From Polytrichum commune (lineage: Eukaryota; Streptophyta; Polytrichopsida; Polytrichales; Polytrichaceae): a DNA stretch of 60,000 nucleotides. The stretch lies in assembly GCA_950295325.1 (NCBI GenBank), contig OX485808.1, forward strand, positions 19,366,527-19,426,526, given 5' to 3'. The notes under the pieces are model-generated. The model was not told the DNA's origin, ran no database searches, and worked only from the letters and a program-made list of their open reading frames with translations. Positions 45,525-57,240 of the stretch are shown here, piece after piece. The position numbers and the translations under genes are program-made. Position 1 is the stretch's first letter; every line of letters begins with the position of its first letter.

Positions 45525-45995
45525 TTGGAACAATTGAGCCAAATCCCAAGTGCATGTAAGAGGAGGAAGTGTGCATCAAGACCTAAGGTGGTTGCAACTT
45601 TGAAGAGAGGCCGAGTTGAGGATGACCCAACTTCAATTCATAATGTTCGCAACGATGAGACATGGTGTAAAGATCTTGGTACTTATGATCCACCACATAT
45701 AGAGTTCACTAGGCCATCCCCTGGACCAACTTATAACTTCAGATGACCCCCTTACATTTTGCAACTTTATGGAATGTTATGGACAAAATACACATTGAAG
45801 AAGATTGTAGTGGAAATAAACTAATATGCCAATGAGGTGATTGTAGCTACACTAGTGGAAGTACATACATCACCAATTGATCACGCACATGTTGATGATT
45901 TTGTGGTCACTAACATTGCTCCTAAACTCGAATTCTTGAGTTCTAGATGTCCCACATTGTTTGGTGAAACATGTGGGAGCCGGTTTAAGGGGTAG
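45525..45995 (+). pseudogene. PiggyBac-like transposase remnant
   Basis: One frame reads EFTRPSPGPTYNFR, stop, LYGMLWTKYTLKKIVVEIN, stop, YANEVI. This follows the pattern at the start of PiggyBac transposase cores (an F-x-GP-x-x-N segment, then L-F...LxxIVxETNxYA). The frame is preserved across both stops (TGA 45,744-45,746 and TAA near 45,822), suggesting recent point decay. The upstream 40 residues are basic (KRRKCASRPK). No DDE catalytic aspartates or TTAA-flanked ends were found, so it is a fragment. Family assignment is moderate. Confidence 0.4.
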
Positions 45996-46362
45996 GGCAT
46001 GAAAGAAATGGCATGTCTCATGGGCTATGACATGATCAAGCCACATAGAGGGCAACCTTGCTTCTCAAGATTCATTATAGCACATAGATGCTAAAAAGTG
46101 TGCCTTGTGAGCCTTACCTAACGGGAAGAGTTGTATATAAAACCCCCCCAAAAAATTTCCTTGTAAGAGCGCTTCCTTGCCTTTTTCTACCAGACCACCT
46201 CTTTTGCCTCTCTCACCGCAAAACCCGTTGGATCACGTCAGTGGATTATGTAGCCAATAAAATATGTCTTTTGGGGACCTCAACCTCCATGGTCACTTTG
46301 ACATTTTTTCCTTGGTGTAAACCGAAGTGGTTCCAAGCAGTGATCGACGAGGATTTTGGGCA

Positions 46363-46570
46363 TAATCGGTTGAGATCCTAGTGCTTGCAAGTCCAACCGG
46401 TTACATGTTGACATCCTTCGGATTTCCTTTTTATTAAATCGAGGTATATTCTATAAATTCCTCCAGAACGATCGGTAATTTTCCTGCAGTCTTGAACTTC
46501 AACCAATTATTTCTCAAACTCAACCGGTTCATCTATAACTGACTACCGATTCTCCCCGATCATAGATCCT
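46363..46570 (-). repeat. Dispersed repeat A, copy 2 (inverted)
   Basis: The reverse complement matches the copies at 28,977 and 49,440, sharing ATAGATGAACCGGTTGAGTT and GCAAGCACTAGGATCT. Confidence 0.8.
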
Positions 46571-46651
46571 GGGACGAATTCAACAACCAATCAAAGCTCT
46601 TACATGGCCCTGGGATGCCTTCATAGTCCATGGTGTAAACCAACCCTTGGT

Positions 46652-46700
46652 GTGGGTTACCATTCGAAGCCACGTGTTGCTATAACTTTTACCAACATTC
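46652..46700 (+). repeat. Fragment of the GTGTGGGTTACCATT terminal repeat
   Basis: GTGTGGGTTACCATTCGAAG then TGTTGCTATAAC repeats the left terminus of the element at 46,942, probably a truncated copy. Confidence 0.6.
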
Positions 46701-46941
46701 TCAATTGTTTACCAACTATAAGTTCGAGCATATTCATCGGTATGCCACTCCCTATCTAAATGTGGTGTGAATAGTGTCAGAATTCTTGATAAGCTAGCCA
46801 CCTATTCCCGCTCCCATGCTTCTGGGATTTGTAGTAAGAGAGCAAGTTGTCCTATATGGTCTGCTTCCGACCTGCACATGGGACCCAAACGATTGACAGG
46901 CGACGTCACAATTGTTATTTGTTTAATTTAAAAGCACTCTA

Positions 46942-47512
46942 ACAGTGTTTTGTCTAATTAGTGTGGGTTACCATTTGGAGTTACACATTGCTATAACATT
47001 TTATTGAGAGCATCAATTTTTATCTAAATAACATAAGTACACTAAATATGATATTTAGTGTCACCACTTCTAATTGTCTTGCTCAATACTAATTGTAAAC
47101 CGGGGTATAGTGTCACCAACACTACATGTCAACCCAACATTATTTGTCATTCCTTGTAAAATATTTGGGGGATTATAGAGTTACAGTGATGCATTTACTG
47201 TCACTCACCAGCGATTTTTCATCCAAATTTCAATCATCCATGACAATATTTCAGCACAAGTTGCTGACAAGATAAGGTAGATTTTGGGTCAATGGATGAA
47301 CTCATCCATAGTCCAAGGCAGTAATTGTTCACTTGTTCATAAGAAGTGTCATCAAAAAAGTTACCATGGTGACATTAAATACCATATGACACTAAATATC
47401 ATATTAAGTGTGGTTAGTATGCAAACTGAACATGATATAATTTAGTTGGTAAAATATTGTAGCAACACATAACTCCGAATGGTAATCCGCACTAATTAGA
47501 TAAAATAGTGTA
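46942..47512. mobile_element. Inverted-repeat element with CTAATTAGTG termini, containing a MITE
   Basis: The left end (from 46,942) and the reverse complement of the right end share TTTTGTCTAATTAGTG, TTACCATT, GGAGTTA and TTGCTA over about 55 bp with scattered mismatches. The centre is the ACACTAAAT MITE (47,039-47,411). That MITE occurs without these outer arms at 27,100, so I infer nesting. The target duplication is unclear. No coding capacity. Confidence 0.6.
47039..47411. mobile_element. MITE with palindromic ACACTAAATAT termini, copy 2
   Basis: ACACTAAATATGATATTTAG at the left and its near-exact inverse at the right. The interior shares the CTTGCTCAA...ACTAATT segment with the copy at 27,100. 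It also shares a segment around 47,115-47,260 with dispersed sequence at 51,130-51,275. Confidence 0.65.
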
Positions 47513-48119
47513 GCTAGTGAGTTGGTGGCAACTGGTGGTAAGAACTTCACAAAAGTGAACAGTAGTTAGGCTGATTGGACCTCAAAAAGGAGGAAATGCT
47601 GAAATAAGTGGGGCACAATGCATGTGGGATTCCCAGACCCACAGTGAAACAATGTAGTCAATTGTGACCCAACTAAGTAATGTTATGGAAATATGATGCG
47701 AATTGTGAACGATTGGTATTGAAAACATACTAAGGATTTACAACTTATCTTCAAATTCAAAGTCCCATATATTGGACAACTACAAATGGTCAAATGTGGT
47801 GCTTGAGCAACGAGGTGTTGTGAAAGCAGTTGCACAAATTTATTGGCTCACGAATACAATTTTCCATGACATTCAAACTTCCTATACATAATTTTAACCA
47901 TATAATTACACTACAAGCATATGAGACTTGGGCAGCAAATCTTGCATTGGTGAAAAAAATCTACTATAATGCTAGTTTTATATCTTTTTTTTAGTGACAC
48001 AAGACAATGTTTTATGAGATATCTACGTAGGACGCATTGTAGATATCATAGTTAAAAACGGTGATAGGAGTGAGTGGCTACATGAACATATTCTGATGAA
48101 TGCTTTCACAAGGAAGTAG
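47513..48119. other. AT-rich intergenic DNA
   Basis: No gene or paired repeats seen. Confidence 0.4.
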
Positions 48120-48243
48120 GGGTCCATTTGACAAGACCCATTTTACAAACATTTCACAAACGTTTTCTCAGAATGAGTCAATTTGACGCAAATGGTACAA
48201 ATCTTGAATTACACATGTAAAATAAGTCATGTCCAATAGACCC
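48120..48243. mobile_element. Tiny foldback element, 124 bp
   Basis: GGGTCCATTTGACAAGACCC with TTTTACA at the left pairs with the reverse complement of the right end (GGGTCTATTGGACATGACTT, then TTTTACA), about 80% over 28 bp. It may be a MITE. No clear duplication. Confidence 0.5.
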
Positions 48244-49436
48244 TTACTTGATTCCTTGTCATGCTTCTAAGGGCCAACCCTGAAAGGGCACCGTAGGGAC
48301 ACAATTCATCACAATCACATAGGTGCCAAAGAAGGGGGTTCCGTTCCTATACGATCCTAGAGCGGCCCCTAACATGAAAACACTAAGGTATGCGTGTGTG
48401 TTATTCGATCACTCTTCTTAATCGGACCCCTTTGCTTGATTGTTGTGTGGTTTGGTGATGATTAAAGAACCAACACCATAAAGACACATGTTTAAAAAGA
48501 GATCAAATTATATCTTTAATAGTTTATGAACTACTCCACACTCAATTGTGAACACAATTTGGGAGGACCTATGTATTTGTTTGGAAATCAACAAACAAGC
48601 ACTTCCAATAAGCATAACCGAATAAGGGAATGTCTGATTTTCAATATGATTTTTGATGATGCTTCATCATAAATTTGCTAATGCATCACAAGTTTTAGTT
48701 TGTAATTCTAATTGGTAGAAGCTAGAGAACATGAAAACAAATTAAATACCACCCACATACCTTAGACGAGGTTGTGAGATGGCAAATCATGTGGCATGTT
48801 TGCTATTTGTGGCTGCATGTTTCCAAGGATGTGTAGGTGATAGATGTTGTCATGCAAGAGTGCACAAGTCGGCCTACAATCTTCATCTTTGACAAACTAA
48901 ATGATAAGTGTTTAATTTCATTCAGGAAATGTTGTTCACACTCTATATATATGATCATCTTATTTTATGCATTTAAATATTAGTCATAAGTCTCTATAAG
49001 ATTAACATATCTACAAATATGAAGCTTACCAATTTATGGAGCTTTCCTTAAGATTTTTACTTTGAAGATGCTTATACAAACCTCACGACCTTATATAGAA
49101 GGTCCAACTAGACATACATATGTGTTCTTCATCAACTTCGTGTCAACAACTTTGCTTTATGAATGTTTTCTAAAGAACTTACAAAGCTCACTTTATAACT
49201 AACCTTGAAAACACGTAAAACCATAGGGATAATAAGGGTTAAGGTGAAAAAACACACACACACAAAATAAAACAGTGTCAAAATTTGATCACCAATGGAA
49301 TGGGACACTTCTATCTTCAAACTTCATATCCTTGTGATTGCAATTTGCCCAACTCATATTCCATCCACAAATAGAGAAAAGGATGCAACGACATAGATAG
49401 ATATACTGCACTCAGACATGGCGAACAATGAATGGG
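48244..49436. other. AT-rich intergenic DNA
   Basis: No gene recognised. A short (CA)n lies near 49,255. Confidence 0.4.
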
Positions 49437-49439
49437 GAG

Positions 49440-49640
49440 AACCAGGTACTAGTTACAGATGAACCGGTTGAGTTTGAGAAATAACCGATTGAAGTTCAAA
49501 ACATCAGGAAAATTACCGATCTTTTTAGTGGAATTTATAGAATATAATCCAATTTAACAAGAAAAACCGAAAGATTACAACACGAACTCGTTGGACTTGG
49601 AAGCACTAGGATCTTGACCGATTATGCCCAAAACCCTCCC
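49440..49640 (+). repeat. Dispersed repeat A, copy 3
   Basis: Shares GATGAACCGGTTGAGTTTGA, GTTGGACTTGGAAGCACTAG and GATCTTGACCGATTATG with copy 2 in inverse orientation and with copy 1 directly. Confidence 0.8.
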
Positions 49641-49847
49641 CGGACACTGATGGTGAACAAAATGAAATCGAAAGCGGTGATGCTGCATGTGTCGAGAACA
49701 ATATTTTATTCCTTGACAAAATACCATGCAACTCAATTGGTCCCACTTCCACACTTTAGAAAGCACCTGTCACCAATTCAGTGTTCCTTTTACACCAAAG
49801 TAAAGATCACTTCCTCATGATCTGAATTTAAAGTGGCCAACCAGTAA

Positions 49848-50045
49848 GGTAGAGGGTCCTAAGACTGTCACTTTAAGCATGGAATATAGCTACTATTCTT
49901 GAATTGAAAAAGAATAGAGTGAGGGAAAAAGCAAATGTTTCTTTTAGAGATTGAAACGGGATTTCAAAGCACCAAAGTTTATCTTCTTTGGATTCTGTAT
50001 GTAAAAGTTACAGGGGTTTTAAAGTTTCATTGGTAGTTTTACCAA
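49848..50045 (+). repeat. Dispersed repeat B, copy 1
   Basis: CACTTTAAGCAT...ACTATT and GGGATTTCAAAGCACCAAAG recur in the same order at 59,810-59,975. Noncoding. Confidence 0.65.
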
Positions 50046-50344
50046 AATTGTTAGGGGAGCATGATGTAAAGATGTTGGACATTCTCATAATGTTATGTGT
50101 ACTTATTCTACAAGATTTTAGGGTGTTGATTTTGGGTGGGGTGTTTGTTTTAACACTCTTTATTTAACTTACTTCCACTCGTTTTCTACTGAAGATTACG
50201 CCATATGCGTTGCTTGGTACTTGTCTCATTCAATTGTCTAAAATAATCGCTCTTGGGTTGTATTAGGTTTGTCTCCATTCGCTATGGTTCTATGAAGTTT
50301 ATTTGGGCATTCTAATAATATTACACACCCCCTTGGTAAACATT

Positions 50345-51025
50345 TCAGGAAAAGAAAAACCCACATACAAACACATCACCAACACTAAGTACTTTGTCAC
50401 AGAAGGCTTCAAGTAACACCTTCCTTCGTAACAAGGGCAGCCGCATCCATTCATCCCTACAAAATCTAGAGCATCTAGAAAAGTAGCTCATGTGGAGGCC
50501 ATCCAACGAGGCCACAACCACGGCGGACAATAAGTCCCCCCTACAGACTTTGGGGGGGGACTGACAAGGCATGCGCAAAACATTTTCTACCTTGCCCGCA
50601 CACACCCAAAGACCGGTGAAACATGTCACCAGTTGCCACCAACAACGATGACGATGCATGGTTGAGAACAAGGACTGCATAACCTCGAGGTCTAGAATTG
50701 AGTGTGAATTATTTAGGGTTGGGTGTACTTCACTTGTGTCCTCCAGTGTGTGTTCTAGGGTCACTCTTGCTCTTGCTCTCTCCAATCCCCCATCTTCTCC
50801 AAACTCTACTGTGTCCACATTATTGTCATGTTGGTAATTAGATGTTTGGTGATTGGAAGTTTGATGATTAGAGCTTTGGTGAAAAGATATGCAGTGATTA
50901 GATCCTTGATGTGTGACGCTTAGGGTTGTTGATGCAGATCTTTGGTGATTAGATCCCTGGTGATTAGATCTGTTGAGCTTTGTCTGCGTTGGTGTTACTC
51001 CTAATCTGTATTTCCGGTGGTCCAT
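50345..51025 (-). CDS. Hypothetical 226-aa ORF with SNHQ repeats, weak
   Basis: An uninterrupted frame from ATG 51,025. Residues about 18-68 hold repeated SNHQ(G/S/T) units coded by short direct repeats, which can hold a frame open by chance. The C-terminal half has cysteines and hydrophobic stretches (HRCWWQLVTCFTGLWVCAG) but no family I recognise. No promoter or polyadenylation signal was placed. It may be a real lineage gene, a transposon fragment or chance. Confidence 0.25.
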   Translation of the reverse strand: MDHRKYRLGVTPTQTKLNRSNHQGSNHQRSASTTLSVTHQGSNHCISFHQSSNHQTSNHQTSNYQHDNNVDTVEFGEDGGLERARARVTLEHTLEDTSEVHPTLNNSHSILDLEVMQSLFSTMHRHRCWWQLVTCFTGLWVCAGKVENVLRMPCQSPPKVCRGDLLSAVVVASLDGLHMSYFSRCSRFCRDEWMRLPLLRRKVLLEAFCDKVLSVGDVFVCGFFFS

Positions 51026-51129
51026 TGGCGCCTGCTATGAACACTTTGAAATATCTATGATACTTAGGCATGCTGCCCTTCGTCTATCTAAGATCCGCTG
51101 TGCAATGGAATTTGGTGGAACTTGTGGGT

Positions 51130-51275
51130 GAACTACACTGAATGTCAACCCAACATCATTTGTCACTCCTTTGTACATGTTTTTTTGGGGGGGATTATAG
51201 ATTTACAGTGTTGCAGTTACTGTCACTTACATAAGTGATTGTTCATCTAGATTTCAATCACCCATGACAATATTT
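51130..51275 (+). repeat. Dispersed repeat shared with MITE copy 2
   Basis: GTCAACCCAACAT, GGGGATTATAGA, TTACAGTG and ATTTCAATCA occur in the same order here and at 47,115-47,260. Confidence 0.7.
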
Positions 51276-52154
51276 CTTTATATAAATGTTAGGGTGCATA
51301 ATATACGGACTCTGTTTCAACGATTGGCATGGATTTCACAATTTTTGGCTCTCACAATTTCATGTACGGACCTATTTGGTTACGAGTTCACAAATTCTGA
51401 GTTCAAAAAGCTGAGCTGCGAATAGAAGAATAATGTTGGGATATAAGTTATGAGTCCTTATGATGATCCAACGTTCTCAAATGTAGGTTTTTCCCTTTGA
51501 CTTCTTTGAATTTTGAATGCCAGCAGAAAGGAAAGCACCTTATAGTGATTTTAGGGTTTAGGCTTGAAGTTTCTGGTTCTGCCTTGAAGTAGTAATGTCG
51601 CTATTTCTTGTGCAATTGCAAGATTTCCTTGTTGTAACTAGATCCATCAACCTTGCAACTGGGAAGCATTTGTCTGAAGGTATTGATATCATTTTCCCAT
51701 ACAATGTCAAAGTGAAGAGTGCATTTATTCATGATTGTCTCTTGATTGTTGTCCAGTGCATGGAACTCTTGCTTACTTTGTACACAAGAACTTCATTTAG
51801 TTTGCATGTGATATCAATTCAATGATACTTTGCAATCACCTGTCACAACTTAATGTGCAAACATCATGTAACAACTACCATATCAATCTCGAATTGAGGT
51901 TTAGGGTTTAACAAATCAGTCTTATTTTAGCATAGTCTACCGTTGCCTGACCGTAAGCTCTGATTTCCTCTTCTGCACATTCTCCACAGCTTATCATACG
52001 ACATTTGAACTCTTCTCGATGTTGTTCAGGTCCAATTTTTACTACATATGGTTATGTGTGAACCTTTGTGGTTTTCAAGTTCTTGTGTCTGTTACAGTGT
52101 TGCCATGCTCTTATGTGTGTCCTTTACTGCCCCGGCAGTGTGAGCATACTTATT

Positions 52155-52690
52155 GTGCTGTCTCAGTGCGTTTCTTTTGCAACTACTCTGTCTCAGCTCA
52201 AAATAATTTGCCTCTTTGCAGTAGAGGAGGATGTAGCTGGTAAACTGTGCATGAGAGGAATGTGTTTGCAATTCTGCACATGGATAGCGAATGTTATTTC
52301 CATAAAGTATCTTTGTGCAGGATTCACATAGGATGTGTTTTGCCTACATATTTGACTCTGTTTACATCATTTGAAGCGGATCTTTAGTTTTCTCTTTTAT
52401 TATAACTAGAGCCTTAGCCCGCAAGATTCGCCTTGTTTGCTGTCTCCGTACATTTCTTTCACAGTTACACTGTATTATTTGGAAATGAGTTGGTCTTTCT
52501 GGGGTAGAGGAGGATGTATCCAGTCTAGTCAATTGTATATGACAGGATGATATTCGCAATTGTGCACACGGCAAGCAAATGTCATCTCTGTGAATCATCG
52601 TTATGGAGGATGTATACAGGATATCATCGTTTTGCTTACAAATTTGATTATGTTTACATCATTTGAAGCAAAAACATTTAGTTTTAGTGT
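52155..52690. repeat. Tandem duplication of about 290 bp
   Basis: The segment with CTGTCTC...TAGAGGAGGATGTA...TTTACATCATTTGAAGC occurs at about 52,155-52,395 and about 52,438-52,690. The last shared block has moderate identity. No coding frame. Confidence 0.65.
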
Positions 52691-53289
52691 ACAGTGTGAT
52701 GAGTGGGAGGGACTGCAATCATGTGCAGCTTCCTGGTGAACTCTCTACCTTCCAATGCTTAGTGTGTGGGTGGCTATTTTGCTCACATTACGGCACTCAC
52801 CACCATCACTTCACTAATAACGTTTTTATGTGGTTTTGAGTGTGTAGGGTTTAGGGAATGTCAGACATCCATCGAGCTACCTTTATCAGTTCTCCCTCGC
52901 ACCCTTGTGTTCATTTGATCTAACAATATTGGTGTTCTGTAGGGATTAACATTGAATTATAATAAAAGGGAGACAATACAAATAAAGACTATCATTAGAA
53001 ATGCGTTGATCAAGACAATTCAATAAGGGATACAGAAGAAAATGGAATGGAATGTGAAGGTTGTGATGGAGGAGCTGGACAACGCACAAGCAACAGACCA
53101 ACGTAGTTGAGACGAAGTCAAAGAGTTAGAAAGAAGGTTGAATGTAGAAAGTGACTTAAATGTAGAATATTTATGGTGTATAGATATAAATTTTGAATGT
53201 GCTTCAAGGTTATCATAGATTGGGTGATTAAGGATAATCACTCATGTAATGTATTTATATGGATTTTATTTTCTAATAAAATGTTACTT

Positions 53290-53715
53290 TGACGCAAAGG
53301 TGTAAGTTCAGCACATTCATTTGGCTATTGTGTGGAGTTGTCCTTCGAGAGTATAGGTCCTACACATTCATTTTGCTTCAGCATTTGGATTGTCCTTCAA
53401 ATGTGTAGGTTCTACACATATATTTTTGTTTTCGTGTTTAAGTTGTCTTTCAAAGATGTGAGTTCTTTGTTCTTCAGTATGCATTAGTATTTGGGTTGTC
53501 CTACATATTCATTTTGCTTTAGTATTTAGGTTGTCCTTCAAAGGTATAAGTCAGATACATTCATTCTGCATTAAAGTTTGGATTGTCCTTCAAATGTATA
53601 AATATTGCATATTCATTTTGTGTTAATATTTGGATTGTCCTTTAAAGGTGTAAGTTCTATACATTCATATTGCATTAGTGTTTGGATTGTCCTTCAAAGG
53701 TGTAAGTCTTACACA
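53290..53715 (+). repeat. About 60-bp minisatellite, seven copies
   Basis: GGATTGTCCTTCAAAGGTGTAAGTT...CATTCATTTTGCATTAG repeats with 55-65 bp spacing and moderate divergence. Confidence 0.8.
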
Positions 53716-55067
53716 ATGAAAGTAGTCCTTTAATTGTTCATTGCACACATACATGGAAGGTTTTATTTTCATCATTAACGGTCAATGCATGGCCAATGAG
53801 TAAAATTAAATGCAATTGCAGAAAACAATTATTGAGGGCAATCATATGCACACATGATATTACTGAACATAATATGATGTGAAACACTAGTTCTTCCATA
53901 TGAAGTTTGAGGTGCCTGAGAAATCCAATACATATGTTGAGGGGGCATAAGAATATAGAATACACGCACCAACATGTGACAAGTGGAGATACCAAGAAAT
54001 CCGGTAAATAATCTAAATACTACACACAATAGATTACCATTGAATTCATGAAGGATATAGTATGTAGTTTGCAACACCCATATTAGGTGTTTTTGGATTT
54101 TTTTATTTTTTATTTTTTTTAAGCCAAAGGACTCCAAGAAAATGCGGTGTCGTTTTAGAGAATTATCTCCAGTCCTTTCTGGAAAATAATAACTTATGAG
54201 ACTTATTTGCATCGTAGCAACGCCGCGTGATATTAGTTGTTTTTACTTCCCTATGATGAACTTCAAATCTACAAGCAAATAATCTTGCAGAACAAGATAT
54301 TCTACAACATTCTTGGCAAGAGATTAGTATATGTCATTCGATGTTGTGGCAAGTGCAACTTGAGAAAAATTGGGTTGGGAATGAATTATAGGGTTGAAGG
54401 CATCACTAAGTGAAACTGGCGAGAATATGCAATGCTGGTTCTATGATGTTAGAATTATAAATGCAGGGCCACATGTTCCGTGTTCTGCGTAGCTACCAAC
54501 ATGAAGATTTGTGTCTTGTATTATATCATCAACATGGTGGTTGTAGCAGCATCCGAGGCAACATCCTCCGGTCCAAAGTTACACATGAATATGATATGCC
54601 AAAAGAAAACGGTTATTATTGAATCGTTTTTGCTGCATTGGTATCAAATGATGGATAATAATAGATTCAAAATTTGTTACACGTGAAGTTTGATGAAGAA
54701 CATGAGGTGAATATGAGGGTGATTTAATAGTACATGAACTTTGTGTGCAGGACACCTAGAAAACAATGCTTAGACTATAGAATATATACGAAAGACCTAA
54801 AGTTTCATCATGATTACACTAAGTTTTGACTCTATATTCACAGTATTGACTTTGGAATGTAACATACAATGGCTAAGTTAGTTATTCATAAGAGATGTAG
54901 ACGGAGAACATGGAGAACAGTTGTTACCTCAATAAGAGCGCAGAGCTATGTGCACGAGGTGATCTCAAAGAGTTTGGCAAGTTAACTCTTATAGTTTTTT
55001 TGGTGTATTTGCAGGGAAAATGAGGATGGCTTTCCCCTTAATGAAATCGTTTATTTGTCCCAGAAAA
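53716..55067. other. AT-rich DNA, no gene recognised
   Basis: Includes a T-rich run near 54,100. Open frames up to 127 codons have no recognisable domains. Confidence 0.4.
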
Positions 55068-55069
55068 TA

Positions 55070-55714
55070 ATCTCCCGCTTAAGTACGCACTTTGAACCAG
55101 AGCCGCTGGTGCACACTTAGTTGGTAGGTGCGTACTTACTCATATCGATTTCCAGACCCTTTGATTTGATGATACGCAACAGGAAACGGATGAAACCTGA
55201 GGCAACCCGCTTGACCAAAGCCCAACGATGTGAAATCATTGCAAAGTTTAGCAAGTCAAACGCGCCGAGCAAGCGGGCGTTGGGGCTAGAATATGAAGTC
55301 AATGAAAGCTTCATCCAAAAAGTCTGGGACAATCGGGAGAACATATTACAACGTATCATTTGTTGCGAGAGCCTATCGAGACATTTGTTGAATTTGAAAG
55401 TGCTACTGACTTCAAAGGCTTTGAAGCTCTAGACAACATTGTCCTTGACATCGACGACCAATTGCTTTTGCTTCAATGTTCAAACAGAAGTTGTTAAACA
55501 TATGTATGTTGAACTGTGACAATCGTTTGAGACGTTTCAACAAAACGTTAACAAACTAGCATTGAATGCCAAACGTAAAAACTTCATGCATTCGCGGAAA
55601 ATTACTCTACATGACATGTTCAAACACTAAAGTATGAACCTTGATTTTTGTCCAAAAAAATTGCGCTTTTAGCCGGGATGCGTACTTAAACATGTGCGTA
55701 CTTAAGCGGGAGAT
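55070..55714 (+). mobile_element. Deleted pogo-like (Tc1/mariner) element
   Basis: Perfect 21-bp terminal inverted repeats begin ATCTCCCGCTTAAGTACG. TA lies immediately outside each end (55,068-55,069 and 55,715-55,716), as expected for Tc1/mariner elements. Further GTGCGTACTTA copies lie just inside both ends. The only coding trace is an N-terminal DNA-binding domain. The DDE catalytic region is missing, so the element is nonautonomous. Confidence 0.85.
55169..55432 (+). CDS. Truncated pogo/CENP-B-type DNA-binding protein
   Basis: 87 aa from ATG 55,169. RLTKAQRCEIIAKF and SKRALGLEYEVNESFIQKVWDNRENIL match the psq/CENP-B N-terminal helix-turn-helix of pogo and Tigger transposases, which binds element ends. 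After about residue 70 the sequence becomes unrelated and stops, with no second HTH_CenpB or DDE_1 domain. If expressed it could act as a DNA-binding repressor of related elements; that is speculation. More likely it is a relic of internal deletion. Confidence 0.6.
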   Translation: MIRNRKRMKPEATRLTKAQRCEIIAKFSKSNAPSKRALGLEYEVNESFIQKVWDNRENILQRIICCESLSRHLLNLKVLLTSKALKL

Positions 55715-56235
55715 TACTGTAAATGCCATCCAAAGTCTGCACTACACTATTTTGTCTAATTAGTATGGGCCACACTCATTCCTAGTTACCCAGATTATTT
55801 ATTTATTATAATTTGAAGTGGTCCACTATAATTTCCAATGTGAAAAATTAGTGTGGCTTTTTCATTTTCATATCTAAATGAAAATTTAAATTTTCATCCA
55901 ATTTCATTTCGCAACTATCCTTGATCGAACACACTGAAATGTTGGAAATGCAACTATCCTTAATTGAATATATGCATGTTATGTTGGAAAATCAAAGATG
56001 AGCAATATTAATTAACAAAATCTGGCAACTTAAAACATCCCAACAAAGAACTCATTAACTGACTTTCTTATCTATCAAAGATCGAAAGTACAAGTGCAAC
56101 CTAACAATAAAGATGAGTTGAAAGACTGTAAGTACAATACCAAAGATAGATATGTACTTGCTTTAGTCGGTATAAAGTGATTCCTCCTCATCCTCCTCCC
56201 AAAGTTCAGGAAGTTTTTGAAGCCTTAGTGGCTAA

Positions 56236-56609
56236 GGGCCGGTTTACACTACGGTGGAGAAGTCCATCGGTCATGAAAAAAAGGGCGTTTCTCAATTGTG
56301 ATTGGTTGAAAATGCAACTCTTGACCGGTGGGTGTTTACACTAGGTGAAGAAAACAATGGTGGTGAACTTTTCTCATGGATGATAAAATGACATGGCCGC
56401 CTACATGGCGGCACTTTTTGGAGTTGGGCTTCTCTGGAGGAGGAGTTTCTTGTCCGGCCTCAAGAGGCCGGAGAAGCCCAACTCAATAAAAATATTTTAT
56501 TGCCTTTAATTCTTCTCCGGCACATCCACCATTTGCCTCATATAACCATGTCTTGGCCAAGCATTCTTGACCGACCGGAGGCCTTCTCCACCGTAGTGTA
56601 AACCGGCCC
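56236..56609. mobile_element. Harbinger/Tourist-type MITE
   Basis: GGGCCGGTTTACACTACGGT and seven further bases are identical at both ends in inverse orientation, with weaker pairing to about 40 bp. TAA flanks both sides (56,233-56,235 and 56,610-56,612), the 3-bp duplication of PIF/Harbinger elements. 374 bp, noncoding. The perfect termini suggest fairly recent insertion. Confidence 0.88.
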
Positions 56610-56987
56610 TAATTGCCGGTAGTTGCTACAAAGGGTCGGATTTTTTCCAATTTACATCGGCAAGAGCCAGTCTTTTGTAAAATCAATCGGCCAATTGCCT
56701 ATATTTTCATATTTTCATTGGCCAATATCCAATTAAATGGAATTCATATCGGCACTAATTGTTTAAAAAATGTATGAAAAATTATTAGAAATCATTTCTT
56801 AGTACAAAATCTTGAATGAGTGAAAAGAAAGGCATGTTCAAAACTTTAAATTTGAAGAGTTAATATCCTTGGCAGGAATTGAACCTAGCCATGCCTTCAC
56901 CGCTTGAAGGCCAAGGGTCCCCCAATTCTTCATGGAAGCAATTGGATTTGGTCATGGAAAGGTTGCATAATTCAAAAAGTTTAAGGT

Positions 56988-57240
56988 TTAGGGTACTTCC
57001 TCAAGTGCATCATCAGATGTCCTAGACAAATAGCGCTCTGGATTGCTATATAAATAGCGAAACTTAGCAGCATCCTTCCAAAGATCTAGAGCACTTGTTA
57101 GAATGTCATCAAAATCATTGTTTGGGCCTTCTATAGCAACACGTATCATACTTTCTAAGTTAGATGTAGACATTTGATTACGAAGTTTTTGTTTAATAGA
57201 TTTTGAACAGAAAACGCCCTTTCACATGTTGCACTGTTCA
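56988..57240 (-). pseudogene. hAT transposase C-terminal (dimerisation) remnant
   Basis: On the minus strand, NSATCERAFSVQN is followed, after a one-base frame change near 57,195, by KQKLRNQMSTSNLESMIRVAIEGP and a W-containing segment. This matches the C-terminal hAT dimerisation domain (CERxFS...N-x-KxxLRN...LxxLMRIxxEGP) of DUF4371/zinc-finger-type hAT proteins. It is a different hAT lineage from the intact transposase at 1,556. The catalytic core is absent. Confidence 0.6.
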
